Below, piece by piece: positions 6,340 through 12,954 of a stretch of 17,162 nt of DNA (positions within the stretch are counted from its first letter, which is position 1; each line of letters opens with the position of its first letter). Where the stretch lies: the NCBI GenBank assembly GCA_021849435.1, contig JAJZSX010000014.1:1-17162 (forward strand). The letters are read 5' to 3'. The translations under genes were made by a program, and so were the position numbers. Origin of the DNA: Actinomycetes bacterium (GTDB taxonomy: Bacteria; Actinomycetota; Acidimicrobiia; Acidimicrobiales; RAAP-2). The notes beneath the pieces were generated by a model. It worked only from the letters and a program-made list of their open reading frames with translations. It had not been told where the DNA came from and made no database searches.

Positions 6340-6972
6340 TCACAACGCGGTACCAAGCGAATGGGGGGCCGATGGCCCCCCATTCGTCTCGGGTACCGAC
6401 AGATCCTCTGGCACGTCGACGTCGAAACGCCACGGGCTGGTAGTGAGTGTTACGACGTCGACGCCGATCCGTTCAGCTTCGCGTCGGTGGTGAATCGCCG
6501 AAGCCTCGCCGTAGTGGAAGCGGAACAACAGGCCGGTGGGTAGAGAGAGGATGTTCGTTCCGGTCCCGTGTCGATCGGCGACGATTGTGATGGTGCCCGG
6601 GGGCTCGAATCGCCCGAGTCCCTCGGGGAAGCGCAGGTCACCGTGAACAATTGAAACCCGTTCACAGACCATCGTCAGCTCGTCGTACGCGTAAGAGACC
6701 GCGTTGTTGAGACCGGAGTGCGGTGAACGAAGGACCGCGGCCCCATTGGCGAACGCGAACCGTTCGATGTCATCGCTCTCACACACGACAACGACTGGAA
6801 GGGGGGCGCAGTTCTCGAGCACCGAACGGGCCAAACGTTCAGCGATCCCCGCCACGTCGGTCGTTCCGGCGTCGCGAAGTCTTGACTTGGCGGAGTCGAA
6901 CGATCGGAGCGGGACGACGATGATGTGCGCACTTGCGCGCGGGATCTTCGTGGCGTCGCCGAATTGTCCCAC
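6340..6972 (-). CDS. cofC: 2-phospho-L-lactate/phosphoenolpyruvate guanylyltransferase (CofC/FbiD)
   Basis: This 210-residue cytosolic enzyme belongs to the CofC/FbiD family, which transfers GMP from GTP onto phospholactate, or onto phosphoenolpyruvate in mycobacteria, to make the donor used to build coenzyme F420. Family features in order are [16 protein letters not shown] (nucleotide binding), [14 protein letters not shown] (metal-binding aspartate), [12 protein letters not shown] (the family hallmark DRHGTGTN), [13 protein letters not shown] and [11 protein letters not shown] 6972 is chosen because a TACAGT box ends 6 bases upstream, giving a leaderless start, and because the match to the family begins just inside. 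A much longer frame upstream has no family similarity. The final codons form a perfect hairpin. The gene is divergent from rnhB. No other F420 gene is in view. Confidence 0.92.
   Translation of the reverse strand: MGQFGDATKIPRASAHIIVVPLRSFDSAKSRLRDAGTTDVAGIAERLARSVLENCAPLPVVVVCESDDIERFAFANGAAVLRSPHSGLNNAVSYAYDELTMVCERVSIVHGDLRFPEGLGRFEPPGTITIVADRHGTGTNILSLPTGLLFRFHYGEASAIHHRREAERIGVDVVTLTTSPWRFDVDVPEDLSVPETNGGPSAPHSLGTAL
6359..6385. terminator. Perfect 12-bp hairpin, candidate bidirectional terminator inside the cofC 3' end
   Basis: GAATGGGGGGCC, loop GAT, GGCCCCCCATTC form a perfect 12-bp stem. GGTACC blocks flank it on both sides (near 6350 and 6393) and could extend the structure. It lies 29 bases after the repeat-protein stop and inside the last codons of cofC. 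There is no T tract on either side, so it is a structural terminator candidate rather than a classical Rho-independent one. Confidence 0.55.
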
Positions 6973-6978
6973 CGTTCC

Positions 6979-6984
6979 ACTGTA
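6979..6984 (-). promoter_or_regulatory. -10 element of a likely leaderless cofC promoter
   Basis: Read on the - strand, TACAGT ends exactly 6 bases before GTG 6972 with no ribosome binding site between. The geometry matches that at moaC and dppB. Confidence 0.5.
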
Positions 6985-7041
6985 CGGCGCGATTGATCGC
7001 GCGGTCCTGCGCCGGCCGACCATCGGACGATCACGCACTTC

Positions 7042-7047
7042 TAGGAT
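7042..7047 (+). promoter_or_regulatory. Candidate -10 element for rnhB
   Basis: TAGGAT would place a transcript start near 7054, just ahead of the GGAGGG ribosome binding site at 7065-7070. That gives a leader of about 22 bases before GTG 7076. Confidence 0.4.
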
Positions 7048-7064
7048 GACGGGGGTCAACGAGT

Positions 7065-7070
7065 GGAGGG
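7065..7070 (+). promoter_or_regulatory. Ribosome binding site deciding the rnhB start
   Basis: GGAGGG lies 5 bases before GTG 7076. This favours 7076 over the in-frame ATG at 7046, which has no such site and overlaps the putative -10 box. Confidence 0.65.
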
Positions 7071-7075
7071 AAGCC

Positions 7076-7732
7076 GTGAAGGCCGTCGCGCCGACCCTGG
7101 ACATTGAGGCGGGACTCTTCGCCGACGGATATCGCTGGATCGGGTCGCTCGACGAGGTCGGCACCGGCAGCGCGGTCGGTCCATGCCACTGCGCCATCGT
7201 CGTCATCGGACCAGACGCCGGCGGGTTCCCATCTCGACTGCGCGACAGCAAACTCCTGAGCGCTTCGGTACGACAGTCGTTGGTGCCCGAGATCGAGCGG
7301 TGGGTCCACGAGTACGCGATCGGGTCAGCGAGTGCCACTGAGATCGACCAGCTCGGCATGACAGCGGCGCTCGGTGTCGCTGGTCACCGTGCGCTCGCGC
7401 AGTTGCGCGTGACACCGTCGGTCGTGCTGCTCGATGGTCAACGCGACTGGTTGAGTGTCACACGCACCGGTCTCGGTGACACCCCGTCCACGTCGGTGGT
7501 GGTTCCACCGGTTGTGACCATGGTTAAAGCGGATCGATACTGTGCGAGCGTGGCGGCCGCGAGCGTCCTCGCGAAGGTCCACCGTGACGCGTTGCTCGTC
7601 GAGCTCGCAGCGCGCTACCCGGGCTACGGATGGGAACGCAACAAGGGATACGTCACTGCGTCCCATCGCGAGGCGATTGGTCGATTGGGACTTACGCCCG
7701 AACATCGGCAATCGTGGAATCTGCTCGATTGA
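7076..7732 (+). CDS. rnhB: Ribonuclease HII with altered GRG motif
   Basis: This 218-residue protein is RNase HII, which cuts RNA in RNA-DNA hybrids and starts removal of single ribonucleotides from DNA. The four catalytic acids are visible: Asp26 and Glu27 (LDEVG), Asp120 (VLLDG) and Asp153 (KADRYCASVAAASVLAK). The C-terminal block YPGYGWERNKGY and LGLTPEHRQSW is also typical. The odd point is the G-R-G triplet directly after DEV, which normally reads the ribonucleotide-DNA junction: here it is G29-T30-G31, with the basic residue replaced by Thr. The start is set by GGAGGG 5 bases upstream of GTG 7076; ATG 7046 would add ten residues. Divergent from cofC. The family call is secure; whether substrate preference changed is open. 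Confidence 0.92.
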   Translation: MKAVAPTLDIEAGLFADGYRWIGSLDEVGTGSAVGPCHCAIVVIGPDAGGFPSRLRDSKLLSASVRQSLVPEIERWVHEYAIGSASATEIDQLGMTAALGVAGHRALAQLRVTPSVVLLDGQRDWLSVTRTGLGDTPSTSVVVPPVVTMVKADRYCASVAAASVLAKVHRDALLVELAARYPGYGWERNKGYVTASHREAIGRLGLTPEHRQSWNLLD

Positions 7733-7830
7733 CGCGACACGGTCATCTGCCATCGCGTAGTGCAGGGACGCGGCGATGGTTCCACCGCGCTAGACGATGG
7801 TGTGCGACCCTTGGTGCCGGTAGCGCGTGG

Positions 7831-7836
7831 GACAAT
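7831..7836 (+). promoter_or_regulatory. -10 element of a likely leaderless promoter for the first binding-protein gene
   Basis: GACAAT, with TG one base upstream (extended -10 form), ends exactly 6 bases before ATG 7843. There is no ribosome binding site. Confidence 0.45.
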
Positions 7837-7842
7837 GGCAGT

Positions 7843-9645
7843 ATGCCTAAGTTTAAGGTCGCCACGGCCGCCCTGCTCCTGGTCGCCGTGGTTCCCCTGT
7901 TTGTGGCTTCCGCGAGTTCGCGCGCGTCCGCGTCGTCGACGTCGATGACCGTCGCCGAGACACCCGGGGCTACTCCCAATTACATCTTCCCGTTCATGAG
8001 TTGCGCGTATGACACGTCGAACAACGTCAACTACCTGCAACGGCTCCTCTACCAACCGTTGTACTGGTACGGCGCGGGAGGCTCGACGGCCCAGGTGCCA
8101 GCGTTGTCCCTTGCCAATGAACCTGTGTTCGCGAGGTCGCGGACATCCGCGACGTTCACCGTCAAACCGTGGCGATTTGCGAACGGTCAATACGTCACCG
8201 GTCGTTCGGTGATGTTCTTCTTGAATCTGTGGGTCGCTGACCCCACCGGGTTCTGTCCGAACGAACCCGGTCTCGGAATCCCGGGCGAACTCCGAGGTGC
8301 GTCGGCCACCGGTAATACGGTCCACCTTTTTTTCACTCACCCCGTCAATCCGACGTGGATCGTAAGTAACTTCCTCTCCCTGATTACGCCACTACCTGAA
8401 ACCTGGGACCGCACTTCCGCGCACTCGATGGCGCACTGCTCGGCCGGTGCCCCTCGGGTGGCCGCGACGGTGGCGAGCTGTCGGGCAGTCGGGGCGTACC
8501 TCACCTCGATCGCATCGGCGACCTCAACGTTCACCGACGCCTTCTGGCGTAGCGGGGTCGATGGACCATGGATTCTCAGCTCGCTCGATGCCTCGGGTAA
8601 CGCCACCTTCAGCGTCAATCATGCCTATTCGGGCTCTGTACACCCCCGCTTGACCTCGTTCACCGAATTGGCCTATCGATCGGCGGCCCAAGAGCTGCGG
8701 GACCTCGAGTCGGGTGCGCTCGACGTGGGCAACCTTGACTTCGGTACGCTCACGAGCGTGGCGGCTCAGTTGAATCCCGCGACCACCGCAGTGCAGACGC
8801 TGTCGGGAACCGACACCATCACCGGCGCCGCGCCGTGGTCGGTGGCGTACATTCCGTTCAACTTCGGTGCCGCGGACCTCGAGCGCTCGCTCATCGGCCA
8901 GGCGTACATTCGAGCGGCGATGCAAATGGACATCGATCAAGCGACGATCGTGAAAAACGTTTTCGGCGGGTACGCCACGGCCGGAGCTGGACCACTCCCC
9001 GCGGGCGTGGCCACCGCCGTGGGCGGATCGACGATCGCCACGTACCCCTATGACCCATCCAGCGCTGCCGCGAGCCTCGCTTCACACGGCTGGCGACCCA
9101 GCGGTGGCGTGCTCACCTGTGCGAACCCCGGTACGGGGCCCGATCAGTGTGGCGGGGGTATCGCGGCGGGTACGTCGTTGACGCTCAACCTGTTGATGCC
9201 CAACACCTCGCCACTGTTCGTGCGCGAGATCGGTGTGCTCGTGTCGGGTTGGAAGGCGATTGGCATCCAGGTCAACGTCGAGTTCGCCGGATACGGACAG
9301 GTGATCACCGCGTGTTCGACGACGCCTTCGGCCCAACTGTGCACCTGGGACTCGGGCTGGACGTACGCGCCAGCGGTCCTGCCGACAGGCGAGTCCCTCT
9401 TTGCGACGACGGGCTCGGCCAACGTCGGCGCATTCAGTGACGCCGGGATCGACGCCCTTATTAATCAGACGTTGCACGCTTCGGTCCCGCTCACTCGCTA
9501 CGCCAAGGTGGTGTCAACGGTTCTGCCGGCGCTATTCATTCCCCAGGGGGAGGCACTCACCGAGACGGCGAAGAGCCTCCAGAGCACGGTGGGCCTCGCT
9601 CCGAATCCACTCGGCTCGTTCACCCCGGCGTTCTACCACTGGTAA
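7843..9645 (+). CDS. Peptide-type ABC transporter substrate-binding protein (family 5), copy 1
   Basis: This 600-residue secreted receptor belongs to the DppA/OppA-like family-5 solute-binding proteins, which capture peptides or similar solutes for import. A Sec signal (MPKFKVATAALLLVAVVPLF, ending near ASA at 28-30) has no lipobox cysteine, unusual for a Gram-positive binding protein. It is clearly paralogous to the - strand protein at 15304-17133. Shared blocks include PNYIFP, LSLANxPV, MFFLNL, SGVDGPW, SHGWxxxGGVxTC and CTWxxGWxYAP. Three cysteine pairs are common to both, and this copy has two further cysteines (MSCAYD and FCPNEP). The ATG at 7843 lies 6 bases after a GACAAT box, so leaderless initiation is inferred. 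The permeases begin 367 bases downstream from their own promoter. The ligand cannot be read from the sequence. Confidence 0.88.
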   Translation: MPKFKVATAALLLVAVVPLFVASASSRASASSTSMTVAETPGATPNYIFPFMSCAYDTSNNVNYLQRLLYQPLYWYGAGGSTAQVPALSLANEPVFARSRTSATFTVKPWRFANGQYVTGRSVMFFLNLWVADPTGFCPNEPGLGIPGELRGASATGNTVHLFFTHPVNPTWIVSNFLSLITPLPETWDRTSAHSMAHCSAGAPRVAATVASCRAVGAYLTSIASATSTFTDAFWRSGVDGPWILSSLDASGNATFSVNHAYSGSVHPRLTSFTELAYRSAAQELRDLESGALDVGNLDFGTLTSVAAQLNPATTAVQTLSGTDTITGAAPWSVAYIPFNFGAADLERSLIGQAYIRAAMQMDIDQATIVKNVFGGYATAGAGPLPAGVATAVGGSTIATYPYDPSSAAASLASHGWRPSGGVLTCANPGTGPDQCGGGIAAGTSLTLNLLMPNTSPLFVREIGVLVSGWKAIGIQVNVEFAGYGQVITACSTTPSAQLCTWDSGWTYAPAVLPTGESLFATTGSANVGAFSDAGIDALINQTLHASVPLTRYAKVVSTVLPALFIPQGEALTETAKSLQSTVGLAPNPLGSFTPAFYHW

Positions 9646-10012
9646 CGGGTTCGACATTCGCGCCCTGCGCTAGTGACCGAGGGACCAGTTCCACGGCACG
9701 ATCAACGTGAGTGTCCCGCTCGAGGCGGCGCACCGCAACGAATAGGACGTCGCGGCGCGTCGGGGTGCAGAGGGCCCACTCGCGTCAGCTCTCCTCTCCA
9801 TCGTCGCCGCGCGTTCTACGAGCATGGATGGGGCGTACGAACGGGCTGCGAAATCGGTGGCCGTGTGATGAACCAGAGCGTGGTCAAAGGCAGAAATTCT
9901 CGGAACGTGTCGAGACCAGCGTCGGGGAACACCCAGATGATCAGGAGTTCTGAGGGAACCCGCCGACGCCGAACGACGTGGAAATACCGTTCGGTGCTGC
10001 TAGCATTCGCAC
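9646..10012. other. Intergenic region before the permease genes
   Basis: This 367-base gap has no convincing gene. Its open frames are short, Arg/Ser-rich and resemble no family. It holds the dppB -10 box at 10001-10006 and a small inverted repeat TCTCG-N8-CGAGA (9898-9915). No terminator with a T tract was seen after the binding-protein stop. Confidence 0.5.
10001..10006 (+). promoter_or_regulatory. -10 element of a likely leaderless dppB promoter
   Basis: TAGCAT with TGC directly upstream (extended -10) ends exactly 6 bases before GTG 10013. The same hexamer and spacing occur at moaC. Confidence 0.55.
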
Positions 10013-10984
10013 GTGCTGCAGTACATCATTCGCCGACTGTTTCAGTCCTTTGTGGTCTTGCTGATCGTTATGTTCTTCACGTTCTCCCTGCCGTATTTCC
10101 AGCAGGAGGGGATTCTCGCGCCTGCGTACGCGATCCTCGGGACGAACGCGACGAAAGCGCGCGTCGCCTATTGGGGCGCGCAACACGGCATGAACCACCC
10201 GTTCTTCGTGCGGTTCTGGAACTACTTCCTCCAGACGTTCGTGCACTTCAACCTGGGCACGTCTTACAAGCAGAACATGACCGTCTGGCAGATCATTTCC
10301 CTGTACGTACCCCGAACGGTCTGGTTGGCCGGCGCCGCGCTGCTACTCACGGTCTTGATCGCAATCCCGCTCGGGATGTACCAGGCGGCCCGGCGTAACA
10401 CGGTCGTGGACTACGCCGCGACCGGCTCGGCGTTCGTGCTGTACGCGATGCCGTCCTTCTTGCTCTGTCTGCTGATGATGGATGCCTTCGGTTTCCACTG
10501 GCCGCATCTACCCATCTCGCCGCCTTCGAGCGTTGCGCCGTGGGCGATGTTCACCGATCCAAAGGGGTTCATCCTGCCCGTGGCGAGCTTGACCCTGTTG
10601 TCGGTGGCGGGGCTGAGCCGGTTTATGCGTGGCACGGTGCTCGAGGTGCTAGTGCAGGACTACATCCGCACTGCCAAGGCCAAAGGCTGTTCGAACCGGC
10701 GGGTTCTGATGCGCCACGCGTTCCGCAACGCCTTGGGCCCGACTGTCACCTTCCTCGGACTGTCCATCCCCGCGCTGTTCGGTGGTGCGCTGATCATCGA
10801 GAGTGTCTTTAACTACGAGGGGCTCGGCATGCAGACGGTGAACGCCGCCCTCAACGTCGACGTGCCGACGGTGCTCGGTATCACGATGCTGGTGACGATC
10901 ATGACGCTCCTTGGGAACCTCATCGCCGACGTCGTCCTCGGCCTGGTTAATCCACGTATTCGCATTGAAGGAAAGAATTCGTGA
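10013..10984 (+). CDS. dppB: Peptide ABC transporter permease, DppB type
   Basis: This 323-residue inner-membrane protein is the first permease of a dipeptide/oligopeptide importer. It begins MLQYIIRRLFQSFVVLLIVM, the usual first helix of DppB/OppB. It has about six hydrophobic segments and the cytoplasmic coupling loop DYIRTAKAKGCSNRRVLMRH followed by AFRNALGP, which contacts the ATPase. The family's PGDP segment after the first helix is not recognisable; instead there is a longer insert around residues 30-60. The GTG start has no ribosome binding site but follows a TAGCAT box by 6 bases, so leaderless translation is inferred. The stop overlaps the dppC start by 4 bases (GTGA), so translational coupling is expected. 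Confidence 0.92.
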   Translation: MLQYIIRRLFQSFVVLLIVMFFTFSLPYFQQEGILAPAYAILGTNATKARVAYWGAQHGMNHPFFVRFWNYFLQTFVHFNLGTSYKQNMTVWQIISLYVPRTVWLAGAALLLTVLIAIPLGMYQAARRNTVVDYAATGSAFVLYAMPSFLLCLLMMDAFGFHWPHLPISPPSSVAPWAMFTDPKGFILPVASLTLLSVAGLSRFMRGTVLEVLVQDYIRTAKAKGCSNRRVLMRHAFRNALGPTVTFLGLSIPALFGGALIIESVFNYEGLGMQTVNAALNVDVPTVLGITMLVTIMTLLGNLIADVVLGLVNPRIRIEGKNS

Positions 10985-11898
10985 CCACTATCGCCGCTTC
11001 CAGTCCCGATATCCCCGCGCTGGCCAGTGACGTCGACAAGATCGACCCGCTGTGGCGCCAGCGTGTACGGATCTTCGTCCACAACAAGTTGGCCGTCGCC
11101 TCTTTGGCCTACGTGATCTTCATCACGCTCTTCTGCTACCTGTGGCCGATCTTCCACCCGACGAATCAGACCAATCAGGCGGCCACTTTCAACGTGACGT
11201 GGAACTCACCGCCGTCGATGCACAATCCGCTCGGCACCGACTCGAGCGGTTTCGACGAGTTGGGTCGTATCGCGTACGGTGGCGAGTACTCGCTGGCACT
11301 GGGATTCCTCGCTGGCATGATCACGATCGTGGTGGGCACGATCTACGGGATGGTCTCGGGATTCTTCGGTGGGATCACCGACACGATCATGATGCGAATC
11401 CTGGACGCGTTCTTGTCGATCCCGTACCTGTTCTTGCTCATCGCGCTCGTCACGATCTTCAATCGCACGACCATGCTGCTCATCTTGATCATCGGGTTCA
11501 CTGGCTGGTGGGGTAATGCACGCATCATCCGAGGTGACGCGCTGCTGATACGAAACCTGGAGTATTCCCAAGCCGCAAGGTCTATGGGTGCGGGTCGTAT
11601 GCGGATCATCCGTCGTCACGTCTATCCCAACTCGATCAGCAATATCGTCACTGTGGCGACGTTCTCGATCGCGGACGCGATTTTGTTCCTGTCCGCGCTT
11701 GGGTTCCTCGGGCTCGGGATCGTGGCGCCGCAGACTGACTGGGGCACGATGCTCCAGCAGGGCACGGAGCAGCTCCAGAATGGTTACTGGTGGGAGGTCT
11801 ATCCGTTGGCAGCCGTCTTCATCCTCGTCGTGGTGGCGATCAACTACATCGGCGACGCACTACGCGACATCTTCGAGGTTCGACTCATTCAGCGGTGA
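10981..11898 (+). CDS. dppC: Peptide ABC transporter permease, DppC type
   Basis: This 305-residue partner permease forms the membrane channel with DppB. It has the DppC layout: a cytoplasmic N-terminus with DPLWRQRVRIFVHNKLA before helix 1; a periplasmic-side segment with HNPLGTDSSGFDELGRIAYGG, split by the family LGTD motif; then the transport domain with the coupling loop EYSQAARSMGAGRMRIIRRH and the terminal GDALRDIFEVRL. The GTG start overlaps the dppB stop by 4 bases, and AAGGA at 10968-10972 serves as ribosome binding site. No ATPase gene follows on this strand. The matching ATPase lies about 1 kb further on, facing the other way, so the importer is assembled from two transcription units. 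Confidence 0.92.
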   Translation: MTTIAASSPDIPALASDVDKIDPLWRQRVRIFVHNKLAVASLAYVIFITLFCYLWPIFHPTNQTNQAATFNVTWNSPPSMHNPLGTDSSGFDELGRIAYGGEYSLALGFLAGMITIVVGTIYGMVSGFFGGITDTIMMRILDAFLSIPYLFLLIALVTIFNRTTMLLILIIGFTGWWGNARIIRGDALLIRNLEYSQAARSMGAGRMRIIRRHVYPNSISNIVTVATFSIADAILFLSALGFLGLGIVAPQTDWGTMLQQGTEQLQNGYWWEVYPLAAVFILVVVAINYIGDALRDIFEVRLIQR

Positions 11899-11903
11899 CC
11901 TCT

Positions 11904-11939
11904 GTCGCGATCGACCGCTGCATTGACGCGATACGCGAC
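11904..11939 (+). terminator. Weak hairpin after dppC, possible terminator
   Basis: GTCGCGATCG pairs with CGAT-A-CGCGAC across a 15-base loop, with one bulged A. It begins 5 bases after the dppC stop. There is no T tract, so the call rests on position and pairing only. Confidence 0.3.
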
Positions 11940-12541
11940 CACTTCGGTATGCCAACACCCGTGTGGAAACAGGGCAGCTCCGCGGACAGATCAGACTGTT
12001 GACTTACCCAGACAGTCGGTGCTCAGCCATAGCAACGTGAGCGAGCGCGTGGCGTCGATTGCGGGTGCGTCGGTGTACCCGTGTTGCATACCGGGCAAGG
12101 TAGCAGCAGATGTCGCTGAGGGACTGCAGCGGCGAAGTCGAACGCGGCTGACGGTCTTCCACCCTGCGAATGACCTCGCGTCGGGTCCACCGCGTTCTCA
12201 ATACTGAGCCCGGGCGCACCTCGGCGTCGCCAGAGGCAGAAGGCAGAGGCGCCGAGTGCCGGCCGGAGACCGCAGTCGTGGTCGTTCTACCGGGCGAATC
12301 GACGGGTCGTCAGTTGCGAGCACTGGCTCATCGCTGAGGTAACGATCCTTGATGCTTGCAGCACGGACTCGCCCCGTTCTTCGTGGCGAACGAGTGAAAT
12401 CGGCACCGGGACGGTACTGCTCGTGCGCGTTGTGCGACCGCGACAGGTGGTGTGGGCGACTTCACAGATCACCGCCGACCACTGCAAACTCGGTAGCTCT
12501 CGATTGCATCGTGCCGGTGTACCCGCCCGAGCGCTGCTGCC

Positions 12542-12650
12542 AGCTACACGGAGACGGAGCTGACGATCGCTATCGGCGCGAAGTCCGTGACGGTCAACGG
12601 GGACACCAACTCCTACGGACGTCGTCTCTGAGCCGTTAGGCGGCGACTGA
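12542..12650 (+). pseudogene. Possible decayed remnant of a copper-amine-oxidase-N-type (stalk) domain
   Basis: One frame reads ELTIAIGAKSVTVNGDT before a stop at 12629-12631. This resembles the repeated LTIGSKTAxVNGK segment of the copper amine oxidase N-terminal/stalk domain found in many secreted bacterial proteins. A shifted frame then reads VVSEPLGGD, like the domain's FVSEALGG, before a stop at 12648. The intervening segment is missing. There is no start, ribosome binding site or long open frame. The resemblance is short and could be chance. Confidence 0.2.
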
Positions 12651-12931
12651 GGACGCTCAGCGCTGCCGTTGGGACAGGCGCGAGTGGTGACCGTCCTGGT
12701 GAGAGCTGAGACGTGGGATGGAGCGGGTGATCGTTAAGAGCGTCGGTGCGGGGCAAACGGGTATCGTTGCCGTCGACGCACTCCGTGACAAGCGTCGAAG
12801 TCGATCTCCGATGAATGGACGCGACGGATCCGGGCGAATCACCCCGCCCGCGATGATGGTAGGACTGCTTCGGGCGGTGAAGGGACGTCCGATTCACCGT
12901 CCGACGATGGTCTGTCCCCAGTCTTATCGGC

Positions 12932-12953
12932 CCAAAACGTCCGTCGACGTTGG
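12932..12953 (-). terminator. Possible terminator after the ATPase gene
   Basis: On the - strand, CCAACGTC-GACG-GACGTTTTGG begins two bases after the TAG stop and forms a short stem with two unpaired bases. A second symmetric element, CGGTGAA / TTCACCG (12875-12899), lies further downstream. Neither has a T tract. Confidence 0.3.
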
Positions 12954-12954
12954 C

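Larger units (their letters stand above)
11899..12954. other. About 1 kb between convergent transporter operons without a convincing gene
   Basis: Open frames here are under 100 codons apart from an Arg-rich + frame overlapping the ATPase gene, and none resembles a known family. Besides the hairpins near 11904 and 12932, there is an imperfect stem GCAC(C)TCGGCG / CGCCGAGTGC (12216-12259). Its loop carries the repeated GGCAGA/AGGCAGAGG. A possible protein remnant lies at 12542-12650. In a densely coded genome a gap this long suggests gene decay or an unrecognised RNA. Confidence 0.45.

Noticed and set aside
5886..6383. A 165-codon - frame with FLAGAFLA repeats that looks like a membrane protein
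   Set aside because: It is the reverse-strand reading of the AKKAP repeat array. The + frame has a near-consensus ribosome binding site and a well-known protein type.
6973..7359. Longer CofC frame starting near 7359 on the - strand
   Set aside because: The extra 129 codons overlap the real rnhB gene and do not resemble CofC; the family match begins just after GTG 6972.
9646..9675. GGGTTCGA sequence resembling a tRNA T-arm
   Set aside because: The flanking bases do not form the T stem, and no acceptor or anticodon arm can be placed around it.
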